A stretch of 64,000 nt of DNA from Bolinopsis microptera. Taxonomy: Eukaryota; Ctenophora; Tentaculata; Lobata; Bolinopsidae. Each line of letters starts with the position of its first letter. The stretch's first letter is position 1. The position numbers and the translations under genes were made by a program. The stretch lies in NCBI RefSeq assembly GCF_026151205.1, contig NC_087081.1, positions 9,481,246 through 9,545,245 of the forward strand. Reading direction: 5' to 3'. Positions 1 to 11,379 of this stretch are shown piece by piece. The notes under the pieces were generated by a model. It made no database searches, had not been told where the DNA came from, and saw nothing but the letters and a program-made list of their open reading frames with translations.

Positions 1-1
1 T

Positions 2-850
2 GTGTTAGATACAGATTATGCAGATGACATGGCTGTACTGGATAACAGCGAGGAAGGTCTTCAAGAAACAACTGACCTTTTGTGTATGTATGGTGCCCAG
101 GGAGGTCTTAGAATCAATGGTAAAAAGACTGAGGCTATGGTCATTGGTAAAGCAACCTCTCAACGGCCATACACGAAAGAAGCCACAGTGAACATCACTG
201 TTGAAGACACGCCAGTGCAGCAAGTTAGTGACTTTACGTACTTAGGTACAATTATTTCCAGCGACGGTACTATCGACCGTGAGCTGTCAGCTAGGATTCA
301 GAAAGCTTCCGGAGCCTTCAATCAACTGAGTAATATATGGAAAAACCGCAACATCCAGTCTTATACAAAGATCAGGATTTATAAGGCAGCGGTTTTGACA
401 ATATTGTTATATGGTAGTGAGGTTTGGAACACAACCAAAAAGCAGCTACATCGCTTTGAGGTGTTCCATCAGCGTTGCTTGAGGAGAATACTTAGGATAA
501 GATAGCTCGATCGGGTTAGAAACACTGAAGTGCTGGAGCGTGCAAAGATAAATCCAGTAGAGACGTACATAGGAGCAAACCGCCTGCGTTGGTTTGGCCA
601 TGTCACCAGAATGCCAGACACTAGGCTTCCTAAGTACCTGCTTAACTGGACCCCTGCCCATGGGAGAAGATCTAGGGGCCGTCCAAGAAAGAACTGGAGG
701 AAATGTTTGCTGGAAGATGCTGCATCGTTTACAGGAAACACTGACATAGACCTAGAAGGAGCGAGCGAGATGGCTAGTGACCGAAAACTTTGGAGGGAGA
801 TGATACGTCACAAACGGGAGTTCATTGGTGCAGGCCACTCGAATGATTGA
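2..850 (+). pseudogene. Non-LTR retrotransposon reverse transcriptase, C-terminal part, broken
   Basis: The reading frame enters from the left edge of the window, so this is the 3' part of a LINE. It opens with the catalytic motif YADD (residues 6-9). The RT thumb and connection region follow (YLGTIISSDG, LYGSEVWN), then the C-terminal block LRWFGHVTRM and RSRGRPRKNW that is common in RTE-like and related LINEs. An in-frame TAG at 503-505 interrupts the protein, and the same frame continues to TGA at 848-850, so one nonsense mutation has split it. The 5' half with the endonuclease lies outside the window. A (CAAGTA)n tail follows. The exact LINE clade is not certain. Confidence 0.9.
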
Positions 851-861
851 GGAGACCTAAT

Positions 862-879
862 CAAGTACAAGTACAAGTA
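862..879 (+). repeat. (CAAGTA)3 3' tail of the LINE
   Basis: Three CAAGTA units lie just after the RT stop codon. LINEs often end in such short simple repeats instead of poly(A), so this probably marks the 3' terminus of the element at about 880. Confidence 0.7.
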
Positions 880-1567
880 AGGATTGATTTATATAGGCAA
901 TAAAGCAGCCTATGCTAATTTTTACACACTATCTTGAAATTGTTGGGGCAGGAAAAGTTAATTTTGTCACATTTTTAGTGACTTTGACAAATTTAACCTA
1001 AAATTGTTAAACTTGAGCTCTGATGTTCTGGACAATATTCTACCGATTTTTTTCTGGAAGAATGTTGAATTCTAATAGAGTCATAGAATATATAGATCTT
1101 CAAAATAGGGGCAAGACATGTTTACTTTGTCACATCGCATCAGTTATTATAAGAGTTATTATAAGAGACTATTTCATTCTATAATAATTGTTTTTAACCT
1201 ATTTACGATTTCGTATCATTTTTTGTGACAATGTAAACATCAATTGATCTTTACTTGCATCAACTACATTGTCATCATATGATAAAGTTTTCCCGCCTTT
1301 CAAACCAAAATCAGATATAAATAATTCGCCCAAAATTTAAAATTCCATATATTGTGACAGAATTAACCTCATTTCCCAATAACCAAGTGCCTGTATTAGC
1401 TAATTATTCGAAACAAAATATTTTAGGGCTATGATTGGTAGATCAACCATCAAATAATGAGTTAAAAGGTTTTTGAGGACACCTCACAGTAGAATAGAGG
1501 TATGGTATTCTGAGTGTGACAAAGTTACCCAAATATTGCCTTGTAACCGTTCGATGTAAATGAGCTT
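880..1567. other. Non-coding spacer with repeated TTTGTCAC motifs
   Basis: No coding signal is visible. The motif TTTGTCAC or its complement occurs near 964, 1126, 1226, 1352, 1516 and 1566 in both orientations. This could be the ends and subterminal repeats of a decayed MITE, but no target-site duplication was found. Confidence 0.3.
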
Positions 1568-2449
1568 TTGTCACCATTAAAGTCTTATATGAGAGCGAAT
1601 AAGTTACATATAAACATGTCCAAGTGCTGCTACATACACTTCAAACCCACCATGGCAGGTTCTAAGTTAGAGACTTTATCACACCCTGAAGTTGTATTAA
1701 CTATAGACAACTTTCCAATCAAAAAGGTTTCATCCGCAAAATTTCTGGGTGTTATAAATGACGAGAACCTATCATGGGAAGATCACATTAAAGCTCTTAA
1801 GCGAACTCTAAATCATTCCACATCCCCTTTATGTAGGCTTCGCTGCTCCCTTCCAGAATTTCTACACCAACAATTATATTATACCCTGTTCGAATCACAT
1901 CTTTCCTACTGTATATCTGTATGGGGTGGGGCAGCGAAACAACGTATAAGCTCAGAAGTACTGGCTCAGAGTACTATTTGGTGACAGGCTGGCATACCTT
2001 GATAAGTTTAAGACTTGTGCACGTACTAGGCCTATAGGACACCAGAAACTTGACCAAAAAGTTTTCATAAAAGAGCACACCAAACCGATATTTAAGCATA
2101 ATAATATTCTAGCTATACAAAATCTCTATACATACCACAGTTACCTCGAGCTCTACAAGATAATGAAATTCCGTGCTCCAATATCCTTACATGAGGGTTA
2201 CACATGTTCCTCGAGGAAACCCTGCCTTCTAATCTGTCAGGCAGACCCACCTGACAATCACAACACTAGATCAACTAAAATTTTTAACATTTAACCCCAA
2301 AATTCAGAATGACTGACTTTACTACTAGTGTAATGTGCTTGCGAGGTAAGCTAAAACGTGCGCTATTAACGAATCAACATAATCACGCCCTGCTTGATTG
2401 GACTGTCAAAGATTTTGACTGCGCAAATCTTATTTCCCAAACATTATAA
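1568..2449 (+). pseudogene. Jockey/CR1-like LINE reverse transcriptase fragment with frameshifts
   Basis: The first frame (1568-1984) encodes the region after the RT active site: NKLHINMSKC, the FLGV block, WEDHIKAL, then FESHLSYCISVWGG. Its TGA at 1982-1984 is avoided by moving to the next frame at 1983. That frame reads on (GDRLAYLDKF, ILAIQNLYTYHSYLELYKIM, the usual LINE C-terminal region) to TAA at about 2294. A third frame from 2309 to 2449 (LKRALLTNQHNH) completes the C-terminus. At least two frameshifts and the missing 5' half make this a dead, 5'-truncated copy. It is a different lineage from the fragment at 2-850. Confidence 0.85.
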
Positions 2450-4524
2450 CTGGCTGGTCACACACATCTCAATTAAAATTACCCTAGGCTACTATTTTCC
2501 AAGTCTTGTCCTGTGAGTAAAGTATGTGTGAGTTGTGAGAAAGTTTTAATAAAATTATTGTATATTTACTTTTGAATTTTTTAAATCTAATTTGAGAATG
2601 AAGTTTAAAGAAATCTTAATTAGCACTGTATAGTTTAAGATATTTATAGCTTATTATAACCATTGATACAAAATACAAAGGCCATGATCTTTCGCCAGCT
2701 CTCCAATATCCACCTTGAAAGCTTGAAGCTGCATTTTATATCCTTGAACTACACAATATAAACTAAAGAATGTTTTAGTGTAGACTTTTTGTCACAACAA
2801 GACTGCAACCTATAATAACAACTATAAACAGAACCCCTAATGTCTGCTTACAATTTTTCTTCTAGTCATAATCTGAGCCTTGTCTCTATAAACTTAACTG
2901 AACTAGCGTTTCGGTGTGTGCAAAAGCTTCCAGGCACGCGCATTCCTTGCCCCGTTAGTTACCTGTCCTTCCAAAACCAAACTAGCAGTCAAGGACAAAA
3001 AGTCATACACCAAATGGGCATTATATTTTATGAATTGTTTTACATCTCTTTATTCTGTAAAAATGTGCTAAAATTAAATTTCTTGTTTCATTGAATTTCT
3101 TGTTTCATTGATCCGTGCCCTTTAACCAATGTTGTATCATAACTATTAGATGGACCTAATCTACTATATTTCAGACCAAGGAATGATAGTTAGACAACTG
3201 CAGTTAACTTAGTCACACAAAATGTGACATCTGAGCAGTGCATATGGGAGTATAGGTTACGTGGCTATAATGTTCAGAACTTCTGAACGTGCTAGGTTAA
3301 TATATGTCAAAATTAAGCCACTATCGTCGAAAACGCTATCATTTTTGTTTACCAATATCCTCAAACTCAAATGAACGTGTCCATATACATTGTTTGTAGT
3401 ATATTATTTGTAATTGTAGCGAGTTATCGGATGTTTTATCTTTGAGCGAGGCTATCTTTATAGGAGTAGTCAAGAAGCTTGAGTTTTGGCGCTATGACGT
3501 GCTCCAGATTTTAGAAGATCTAAATATAAAATCTTTTAATATAATGGGAATTGAGCAGTGAGATTGGTTTCCTTTCTACATGATAACTCATATTGCTGGT
3601 GCAGTGATGTTAGGCGTCTGAGTTTGGGTATTTTAAGGAGCACTCTCTTTGGGAGACCACTGTCCAATTATGATTTCAAATGATATTATGTTAAAACAAG
3701 CTGCGGGGAAGGTTTTGATAGTCAGCTTAAATAAATTGCGACTACATAAAATCACTGAGACAAGAACAACCATAAATAAGGAATGACAACAAATAATTTG
3801 AGTGTTCACTAACATTTACATTATTTACATTGCTGTCTATCGATATTATTACGTAAGCCACCTAATTTTACATACCAGCAAATTCATGGAAAAACGACAC
3901 TTCAAACCTCAAAAATATGATTAACAATCGAAACCAGAAACAGCTGCTTATAATGAAGTTGCACTGCTGAAAGATGTATGAAACAGCGATAGTGAAAAAT
4001 CGTGATTTATAGAAGCTGGAGTAGAGTTGAATGGTGAAGGTGTTCTAAGGGTTCCACAAAATGGTCAACCCAACAAAAACTCGGCAGTAAACCTGAAATT
4101 GTTAACGAAAGCACAAATTGACCATTGGCGATGAACTTTAAGTTTTAATCACTCGAAATTAACATGCTATACCTTTGATCATGAATAACAGACTTTTAAT
4201 CGAGTAAATAGTGTAGTCAAATATGAAGTATAGAATAACTGAATAAGGTGTTATTAAGGCTAGACGTTGACTGAGCTTGAAGCAAACTACTGAGGATATA
4301 GAACCAGCGCAGCACTCCTGACAGCAAAACCAATTTTGCAATTTATCCAATGCGAAAATACGCATTAACAGTTAAATGAAAAAAGTTTGGGCGAGCGATT
4401 TAGTGAGCGCGCAAAAGGAAAGCTTGGCTCCTCCTTAAAGATGCGCTACAAAGATCCCTTGGTTTGAACCGAGACCGCGAAACTAAACTTAACCTATCTC
4501 GACGCACAAATAAAAAAAACACAA
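2450..4524. other. Stretch without recognisable genes
   Basis: AT-rich DNA with only short chance reading frames (for example 2840-3094, which has no recognisable motif). There is one small duplication, with TTTCTTGTTTCATTGA twice at about 3080-3115. The part from about 4380 may be the 5' leader of the following LINE. Confidence 0.5.
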
Positions 4525-5655
4525 ATGAGTGAAAACGCATCTGCACATTTTAGAGACCACGTGACCGTCTTCAAGGATCTCCCAATACTATCATGGAATG
4601 TCCACGATTCTATGACAAGTAAGGAGGGACCAAAAACGGATGACAAGGATTTTGTAGACGTGCTGCTGCAGAGCTCAATATTTTGTCTCCAGGAAACGAA
4701 GCGAGAGTTTTTCCTACCAAACTATGAATGCTTCAATAGCACTAGAAAGGACTCTCGCTCAGCAGGTATCTGTATCGGAATTCACTGCTCACTCTCAGGA
4801 AAAGTGAATAGGTTAAATACAGGTTGCCCTGACTTCCAAGCCGTGACAATTTTTCCGCAAGACGACTGCAAATTCACCATTATTAATGTGTACGACTAGC
4901 TCCGGAACAGTCTTCATACAAAGCCAAACGTAAAGCCAAAGGGAGTGGACCAAACCCCCAAATGACCACTCTAGAGCAAATCATGGAGTTCAGAGCACAG
5001 AATCCAAATATGGGTGAGATCCTGCTGGTTGGAGACCTGAATGCTCGTACAGGGAACCGTAACGTTGCTGCAGAAGAACTCGAGTTCGATACAGATCCTG
5101 AAGACTTCAATACAGCAAGTTACCCTGGAACCACTGAAAGAGCCAGTAAGGACCAAATAGTCAATGCCAGGGGATCTCTTTTACTGGACTTCCTTGCGTG
5201 TAACAAACTCCAAATTCTCAATGGATGTACTTTAGGGGACATCTTTGGAGAGTTCACATCTGTCAACTATAATGGATGCAGTGTAGTTGACTACATGGCA
5301 GCTACCCCTGACCTCAAAGAAGCGGTACTTTCTTTTAAAATTCTTGAGCTGAACAAGCACTCTGACCACAAACCCTACATTTGTGACTTGAAGTGTACTA
5401 ACTCCACTATTGATACGTCAGATCTTCTCGATTCTCTTGAAGATGCGCCAACTAAATACAAATGGAACAACGAAGACGAAGGGACTCACTTCAACTTTCT
5501 GGCTGCTCAAATTATCCGGAATTCCAAACGAAGATAACCAAGATATCGGCAACCCGTTGCAACAATAAAAACGACGTACTCGAACTTAATAGTAATCTTG
5601 TCTCTCTGTACCAGGAATTAGCGGGCACGGTTTTGCCGAAACAAGAATTTCGCCG
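4525..5655 (+). pseudogene. LINE AP-endonuclease domain, frameshifted
   Basis: The frame starting at ATG 4525 gives LSWNVHDS and LQETKREF, the N-terminal motifs of the endonuclease/exonuclease/phosphatase fold, and stops at TAG 4897-4899 just after IINVYD. The protein continues one frame over (LAPEQSSYKAKRK, then 4962-5537) with GDLNARTG and SDHKPYICD, the C-terminal catalytic motifs. Near 5520 it shifts again to the frame ending at about 5655 (NLVSLYQELAG). Two single-base indels thus break an otherwise complete domain that would nick target DNA to prime reverse transcription. Inactive as read. Confidence 0.85.
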
Positions 5656-6072
5656 CGGTTAAACCACGCACGATCAATTTTCCCTACGATGTACTTGTAT
5701 CTTGTATCATTAATTCTTTCGAGTGAAAAGTGTGACTGGAAAAAATAATAAATGAGTGGGATTCGCGCATGGTAAAAATTGACGATTTATTTTACCAATG
5801 TAGTGCCGCGCGCATCAACAATAAATGAATCCAGAAAATTGCGGAAAATAACTTTGCGAAGGAGGAACTTCACTGTAATTAATTAACACATGGCTAGCGT
5901 CGCGCGCAGCATAACAGACGCTTCCAATACACATAATTATAGGGGAGTGGTCTATATTGCGAAGGAGCAGACTTTTGTCGACACCGTAGGACCGTCGGGC
6001 CACCTCATATATCCAAACCCGATTACTTATTCCCTACGATCTTTTTGCCTTCGGCAAGAGTAGGGAAAAAAA
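5656..6072. mobile_element. Small insertion inside the LINE ORF, MITE-like
   Basis: The LINE frame is lost at about 5655 and resumes at about 6073 (SNSQTKPKPG). The intervening 0.4 kb has stops in every frame. It is bounded by TTTTCCCTAC (5678) and GTAGGGAAAA (6059), an inverted pair. Near the right end, TTCCCTAC, TTGCC-TTC-GGCAA and GTAGGGAA form a nested hairpin. No clean target duplication is visible, so the superfamily and exact ends are open. Confidence 0.5.
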
Positions 6073-8628
6073 TCCAACTCGCAAACCAAACCGAAACCAG
6101 GAAGTAAGAACAAAGTCAAAAGGCACCGGATGAAGCCAAAATCCCCATGGTTTGATGGGTCATGCATCAACAGCAAACGGGAGCTTAATAGGCTGGCTAA
6201 ATCATACGGGAAAAACCCATCAAGTCAATATCTCAGGGAATTGTACTACGATACGCGTCGATCTTATAGGAAACTCATCAAGTCGAAGAGGTCTGCCTTC
6301 ATTGAAGAACTCTGCAGAGACATTGAGTCAGGCAAAAATGTCAACTGGGGGAGATTCAAGAGACTCAAACAGATGAAAACTAAAGACAGTACGCTGGACG
6401 TGTTTGATATGTTCAATTTCTGTAAATTCTTCAACGATCTTTACAGCAAACCATCTATGGACAATCTAAGAATCACAGGGCTACAAAACGAGATGGTAAA
6501 AGACACCACGCAATCAAGCATTACGGAAATTCTCGACCATGATATCTCTTCTGAAGAGCTGTGTAACAACATCAGGACGCTTAAAAAAAATAAGGCAGTG
6601 TCCGAAGATATGATATCTAATGAGTTCCTAAAACCATCGGGAAATAACATGCAATCAGCTGTGTTGCACCTATTCAACCAATGTCTGTCATTTGGTGTCT
6701 ACCCGTGGAGCACATCTGTCGTGACTCCGCTACATAAAAAGGGTAATGTTTATGACCCAAACAACTACCGTGCGATAGCAGTGGCCAGCAACTTGGGAAA
6801 ACTCTTTGCGGGAATTTTGCTCAACCGACTAATTGAATTTAGATCCGTAGTGAACCCTGATACTCCAAACCAATTGGGTTTCTGCAAGGGTGCTCAAACA
6901 GCAGACCACATACTAACGCTCTCAACATGCATTGAAAAATATGTTAAAGTCGAAAAGAAACGAGTCTTCTCTTGCTTTGTAGACTATGCAAAGGCTTTTG
7001 ACACTGTTTGTAGGGAAGCGCTACTCTACAAACTTTGGAAACTAGGAGTTCAAGGGCGATTTTTCAATTGTATGGAACACATGTACACCCATTCATCTGC
7101 AAAAATAAAACTCCTCAACAAGCTCTCTGAGAAGATTGACGTCCTCTGTGGAACTGAACAAGGGCATCCCATGTCCCCGGAACTGTTCAAATGCTTCGTA
7201 CATGCCCTCTCCGAAGAACTGAACGAGCTAGATAACATCGAAGTGCCCATCATTAACTCCATCAAGGTGACACATCTGCTCTGGGCTGATGACTTAGTAC
7301 TTCTGGCTTTGAATCCTGAAAGCCTACATAAAATGCTCTCTGTTCTGTACGCCTACTGTCAGGAGTGGGGCCTAGTGGTCAACATGTCTAAAACCGCTAT
7401 CATGGTGTTCAACCGCGCTGGTCGTATACTCAAAGACAGCAAGACCTTCGCTTTTGGTTTAACACCGATCGACTCAGTTCGTGAGTACACTTACCTAGGA
7501 ATGACTTTCACTCTGACAGGATCCCTGAAGGTCGCACAGTCCAAACTTAGGCAGAAAGGACTTCGGAGTTATTTTTCGCTTAAAAGCATGATAGACTTAC
7601 GACACATAAGGAAAGAGATAATCTTTAAACTCTTCGATGCACTTATTGTCCCAGTAGTCTCTTATGGATGCCAGATTTGGCTCCCTCAGACATACTTCAT
7701 GGGTGCCTTCTCATCGGGTAACTTTCCCAACCTAAAACAGATCAGGCAAGATCCACTAGAAAAACTTCACATCTCGTTTCTCAAGTGGACTCTCAACGTC
7801 ATTAAACAAACATCAAATGCGGCAATTTGGGGTGACACAGGACGCTACCCTTTGGCGATAGAGCTATCATCCCAAGTGTATAACTACTGGGAAAGATTAG
7901 ATAAAATGGAGAAAGCTGGATCTAACAGTCTTGTGCGACATGCCTTCAAAGAGCAACGCAGCCTCAGTCTTTCTTGGAACACCAACATAGAGACTGCTTG
8001 GTCGGTTCTAAACCAACCCAATGGACATCATCTAAAACTCTCACCTTCACAAATCAAAGAAGCGATGCGTTCCAACTTCAGGCAGATATGGAACACTGAG
8101 AGATGGAACAACAAGAAACTAACGTTCTACAACACCATAAAGATGAGTTTTTGCTATGAGCAGTACCTCAATATGAACCTGTCGCACGCTGACTCCAAAA
8201 AGCTGGCTCAATTCAGATCAAGCTCACACAATTTCAATATTGAGACAGGACGTCATGGAACCCACAAAAGAAAACAGATCGTACCTCGGATATGTAAAGC
8301 TTGCTCAACAGAGGACATGGAAATGCTCGAAAATTTCGCAGAAATGCCATTCTTCGACCCCATCATCGAAGATGAGGTACACGTCCTCCGGACCTGCTCC
8401 CTGTATGAAGACTACCGACACCACTTTAGTCAGAGAGCCAAAACCTGTCTATTCGCTAACTTAGAGGGGCTATTCACAGATGCCAGCCTCATAAGAGAGA
8501 CAGCGAGGTTCTTGGTGAGAGCAAACAACAGGCGTTTCCCGAAGAAGGAAGTCACTAAGAAGGATCTGCTGAAGTCCAGCTGTAAAGTCCCCGCTACACC
8601 TCAACAGAACTCCTCTGCGGATACGTGA
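6073..8628 (+). CDS. LINE reverse transcriptase, C-terminal ORF2 portion
   Basis: An open frame (first ATG at 6130, 832 residues from there) carries a full RT palm: SVVTPLHKKG and NNYRAIAV (fingers), FVDYAKAFDT with the first catalytic Asp at about residue 285, GTEQGHPMSP, and LLWADDLVLL with catalytic Asp at 387-388. The thumb follows (EYTYLGMTF, SYGCQIW). Near residues 720-760 there is a Cys/His cluster (ICKAC and DEVHVLRTC), a zinc-binding C-terminal motif found in several animal LINE clades. The frame extends upstream of 6130 in phase to the insertion boundary, so the ATG is probably not a natural start. No frameshift was seen in 2.5 kb, so this half has decayed little. Confidence 0.85.
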   Translation, partial: SNSQTKPKPGSKNKVKRHRMKPKSPWFDGSCINSKRELNRLAKSYGKNPSSQYLRELYYDTRRSYRKLIKSKRSAFIEELCRDIESGKNVNWGRFKRLKQMKTKDSTLDVFDMFNFCKFFNDLYSKPSMDNLRITGLQNEMVKDTTQSSITEILDHDISSEELCNNIRTLKKNKAVSEDMISNEFLKPSGNNMQSAVLHLFNQCLSFGVYPWSTSVVTPLHKKGNVYDPNNYRAIAVASNLGKLFAGILLNRLIEFRSVVNPDTPNQLGFCKGAQTADHILTLSTCIEKYVKVEKKRVFSCFVDYAKAFDTVCREALLYKLWKLGVQGRFFNCMEHMYTHSSAKIKLLNKLSEKIDVLCGTEQGHPMSPELFKCFVHALSEELNELDNIEVPIINSIKVTHLLWADDLVLLALNPESLHKMLSVLYAYCQEWGLVVNMSKTAIMVFNRAGRILKDSKTFAFGLTPIDSVREYTYLGMTFTLTGSLKVAQSKLRQKGLRSYFSLKSMIDLRHIRKEIIFKLFDALIVPVVSYGCQIWLPQTYFMGAFSSGNFPNLKQIRQDPLEKLHISFLKWTLNVIKQTSNAAIWGDTGRYPLAIELSSQVYNYWERLDKMEKAGSNSLVRHAFKEQRSLSLSWNTNIETAWSVLNQPNGHHLKLSPSQIKEAMRSNFRQIWNTERWNNKKLTFYNTIKMSFCYEQYLNMNLSHADSKKLAQFRSSSHNFNIETGRHGTHKRKQIVPRICKACSTEDMEMLENFAEMPFFDPIIEDEVHVLRTCSLYEDYRHHFSQRAKTCLFANLEGLFTDASLIRETARFLVRANNRRFPKKEVTKKDLLKSSCKVPATPQQNSSADT

Positions 8629-9350
8629 CGGACGACGGTCAAGTCGAGCTTCATTTCATTTCATATCACGATCACCATATCATATCATTTTGGAACATGT
8701 TCATGGGAATTAAATTATTTTATTTGCACTTGTTTCTCTTTCAACAAAAGATGTGACGAAGTTAAATTTTTATGATTTTTAGATTTTTATTTTAAGAACA
8801 CCATTGCACATTATTTATTTCTATTATATTGATGTATAGTCAAGACGTGAGTGTTAGGGCTCTCATTGACAAATTTATGTTTAATCCTGTTTAATCCTGT
8901 TTAATCCATTAAAACACAGTCGCGCCGGGGCGGGGCCGATGGTGAAAAATGGTGAAAAATGGTGAACAGTTTTTATGGTGAATGCGGTAAAAAAAGGAAA
9001 ATTCGCCATTTTTTAAGAAAAATTTGTTTGAACTTTGCATTTTTCTTATCACACGGGGACATCTTAAACATCCAAAATAAGATTTTAAACTATCAACTTG
9101 CCCTTTTTACGAACATTAAATATCTGACAAATGTGTTAACAGACAAAATTTACGAGCACTGCTATAATATGTCCGGTTAGCAATGTTCATCACATTCTAA
9201 AGTTCAAATAGACTGATGCTATGAGAGGACATCGTCTTCGTTAACACAGTTTGTATGAACATGAACGTTATTAGTGTTTGCATCATATTATCTGAGTAAA
9301 AAACAATTCCTTACAAAATAAGTTCAGTCTGAAATATTGATAGTGTTCCC
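8629..9350. other. LINE 3' region and gene-free spacer
   Basis: It contains the likely LINE tail, three TGTTTAATCC repeats (8877-8907), and three GGTGAAAAAT-like repeats (8940-8965). The frame 8959-9180 has no recognisable motif. Confidence 0.4.
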
Positions 9351-9905
9351 TTAATCGTTAAACTTTAAATAAGTAGCGAGAAGTTTCTGGGCTTCCCTTA
9401 TCAACGGAAGGGCTTTAAGGTTATCAACTTTCATTCCGAATGCTTGTACGATCCCGGGTAGTTCAAGTAATCTATTACACTCCTCGCTTACCTCCGCCTC
9501 CAGTTTCACATCATCGTTCTCACTTGTCTCCTCGCTCTCATAGCTGATGACTTGATGATAGAACAATGAAGCTATGTGGAGCTTCATGGCATGTTTAAAT
9601 TTATTTCCTTTCACATACACTGGTTTTGGAACTGTCTTGATTAATCCTCTTGATGTAGATGGAGAACTAGAAGCTACATCAGGCTTCTTCTTTTTCTCTT
9701 GTACCAGGCGCTCTACCTCCTGATGGATTTTCTCCCTTTCAGCAGCAGCTGTCATTCTAGCAACAGTGTCTTTCTTCGATTTCAGAGAGTTTGATTCGAC
9801 AGCTCTTTTCATAGCTAAAAATACCTCTTTTGATGGTGCACGAATGCTCTTACCCTTCCAAAAAAACTTGTACAAATTTCTGTTTTCACAAGCTCTTGCA
9901 GGCAA
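9351..9905 (-). CDS. Hypothetical protein fragment, basic and coiled-coil-like
   Basis: An open minus-strand frame of about 184 codons. It has no ATG at its 5' end (the first codon is TTG), so it is more likely a 3' exon than a whole gene. The middle is charged and heptad-like (AAEREKIHQEVERLVQEKKK), followed by a Ser/Pro linker and an acidic stretch (SYESEETSENDD). I do not recognise the family. It lies about 250 bp downstream of the Myb/SANT-like exon on the same strand, which suggests one spliced gene, but I could not find a convincing donor-acceptor pair with matching phase. Confidence 0.4.
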   Translation of the reverse strand: MPARACENRNLYKFFWKGKSIRAPSKEVFLAMKRAVESNSLKSKKDTVARMTAAAEREKIHQEVERLVQEKKKKPDVASSSPSTSRGLIKTVPKPVYVKGNKFKHAMKLHIASLFYHQVISYESEETSENDDVKLEAEVSEECNRLLELPGIVQAFGMKVDNLKALPLIREAQKLLATYLKFND

Positions 9906-10168
9906 CCAGGGGGTCCTTTCCGAAATGAAACTTAGTAGTAAATATTGCTTAGTTTTCCCTTTTTGCTAAAATCCGTTCCGAAAACCAACTTAAGTAACAA
10001 AGTTAGCAAATTTTCAAGCAAAATTTCTGAACTAAGTTTTTACTTTTACTGATTTTTGCTTAGTTTCAACTTAAGAGCTATTTTTTGCTTAAGTTGCTTC
10101 CAATTTTTCATTTTTTGCTAATTTTTTAAAGTTTGGTTCAGACCAACCTTAGAATTGTAAGTTTTTAC

Positions 10169-10373
10169 TTAATATCCCAGTCCTATCTCCGTATCCATTC
10201 ATCCCGTTAAGTTCTTGAGCAATATGTTTCCATTTTCCTTGTTTCCCTTTCTTTGTTATAGTTGGCCCGAACCGACCTTTCAAATAAGCTTTCTCAGCAT
10301 TAGCAAGTTGCAACAGTAAAGTCTTCTCTTCAGAAGTAAACGAGCGTGCTCTTTGTTTGCCAGCCACACTCAT
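10169..10373 (-). CDS. Myb/SANT-like DNA-binding domain exon
   Basis: The ATG at 10373 opens MSVAGKQRARSFTSEEKTLL, followed by LQLANAEKAYLKGRF and KGKWKHIAQELNGM. The F-(S/T)-EE-K-LL...L and W..IA.E(L/F)N pattern is the Myb/SANT-like domain found in many animal nuclear proteins and in the accessory protein of Harbinger transposons. A possible donor (A|GTAAAAAC) follows at 10169. The second and third helices are only partly present, so the domain probably continues in a further exon. Whether it belongs with the frame at 9351-9905 is an inference from order and strand. Confidence 0.5.
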
Positions 10374-10733
10374 GGTAACACTACGAGGAAACAAATTAGG
10401 GAGATTCAGATTTAATCACAGTGCAGATTCGAATTTCAATAGAACTCATAAAATTAACATTTATTGATTATCAAATTCAAATTGATATCAAATTCAACTC
10501 AACATGAATGGTTATAAATCAAGAGGCTTGCATATAATGAACATATTCATGATAACAAAATCCAAGCGTCGCGCGTGAAATACGGCACACCAACAAGCAC
10601 GTCGCACCAACAAGCAATTGCATGACGAATTACGTCATCAGAGCTTTTGCGCGCATTTAAGGCGCGCATTTGTTACTTGCACGTGTAAATTTGTAACTTT
10701 GACGCGTTTGGGAAACACTTTAAGTAAAAGCTC

Positions 10734-11278
10734 CTGTACAAGTCCTACGTACGATCTCATCTGGAATACTGCTTTCCTCTGTGGTCTCCTCACATGCAGC
10801 GCGAAATTATTAAACTCGAAGCAGTTCAACGATCCTTCACTGCTAAAATCCAGGGTCTTGGAAATCTCAACTATACTGGGAACGCCTCCGTCGCCTGTCT
10901 ATGTACTCCCTTCAAAGGCGGCGTGAGAGATACACTGTCATCCTAGTTTGGAAGATCTATAACAATCTCACTCCAAACAGTATGAACATCAACTTCCGCG
11001 AGACCTCACGATACGGTCACGGAACAACGTGTATACGACCACTAGGGTCCTCCAAGTACACTAGTGTCAATAACCTGAGGTTCAACTCTTTTGCCTCTAG
11101 AGCCTCTGCACTGTACAACGTGGTCCCTCCTAGCATCAAGTCCCTCCTAACCTTGACCACTTTCAAACCTGCTCTTGATGCTTTCCTCAATGAATTCCCT
11201 GACACTCCACCAACACCTGGGTACACTGGACAGAACAGGAAATCAATGCTGGAGTGGGCCGGTGGCACGTGCCTCTGA
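10734..11278 (+). pseudogene. CR1/Jockey-like LINE C-terminal fragment
   Basis: Frame one (10734 to about 10872) gives LYKSYVRSHLEYCFPLWSPH, typical of the LINE region after the RT thumb. It shifts by one base at about 10872 into YWERLRRLSMYSLQRRRERY, then VWKIYNNLTPN, FASRASALYNVVPPSI and FKPALDAFLNEFPDTPPTPG, the conserved LINE C-terminus, ending in TGA at 11276-11278. The 5' end is truncated. A GTAA-rich tail follows. The insertion sits between minus-strand reading frames and may have separated parts of one gene. Confidence 0.85.
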
Positions 11279-11339
11279 CGCGCTACTACTTGGCGGTGGA
11301 GATGCAAGACATTCTTGGCCTGGTAGCACTCTAGCTCGA

Positions 11340-11374
11340 AACCCAACCCAAGTAACCCAAGTAAGTAAGTAACT
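11340..11374 (+). repeat. (CCCAA)GTAA tail of the LINE fragment
   Basis: CCCAACCCAAGTAACCCAA and GTAAGTAAGTAA follow the LINE coding end by about 60 bp. This is the expected 3'-terminal simple repeat and marks the right boundary of the insertion. Confidence 0.6.
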
Positions 11375-11379
11375 GACGT

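Larger units (their letters stand above)
4525..8628 (+). mobile_element. Long non-LTR retrotransposon (LINE) with endonuclease and RT, interrupted
   Basis: An apurinic-type endonuclease region (4525-5540) is followed by a long RT frame (about 6073-8628), in the usual LINE ORF2 order. The endonuclease half carries two frameshifts and a small insertion splits the element at about 5656-6072, while the RT half is open for more than 830 codons. After the stop the sequence TCATTTCATTTCATATC and related ATC-rich runs (8650-8690) may be the 3' tail. No ORF1-like protein was recognised upstream. Confidence 0.85.

Noticed and set aside
2840-3094. 84-codon plus-strand frame as a small gene
   Set aside because: No motif, no supporting splice or polyadenylation context, and length expected by chance in this region.
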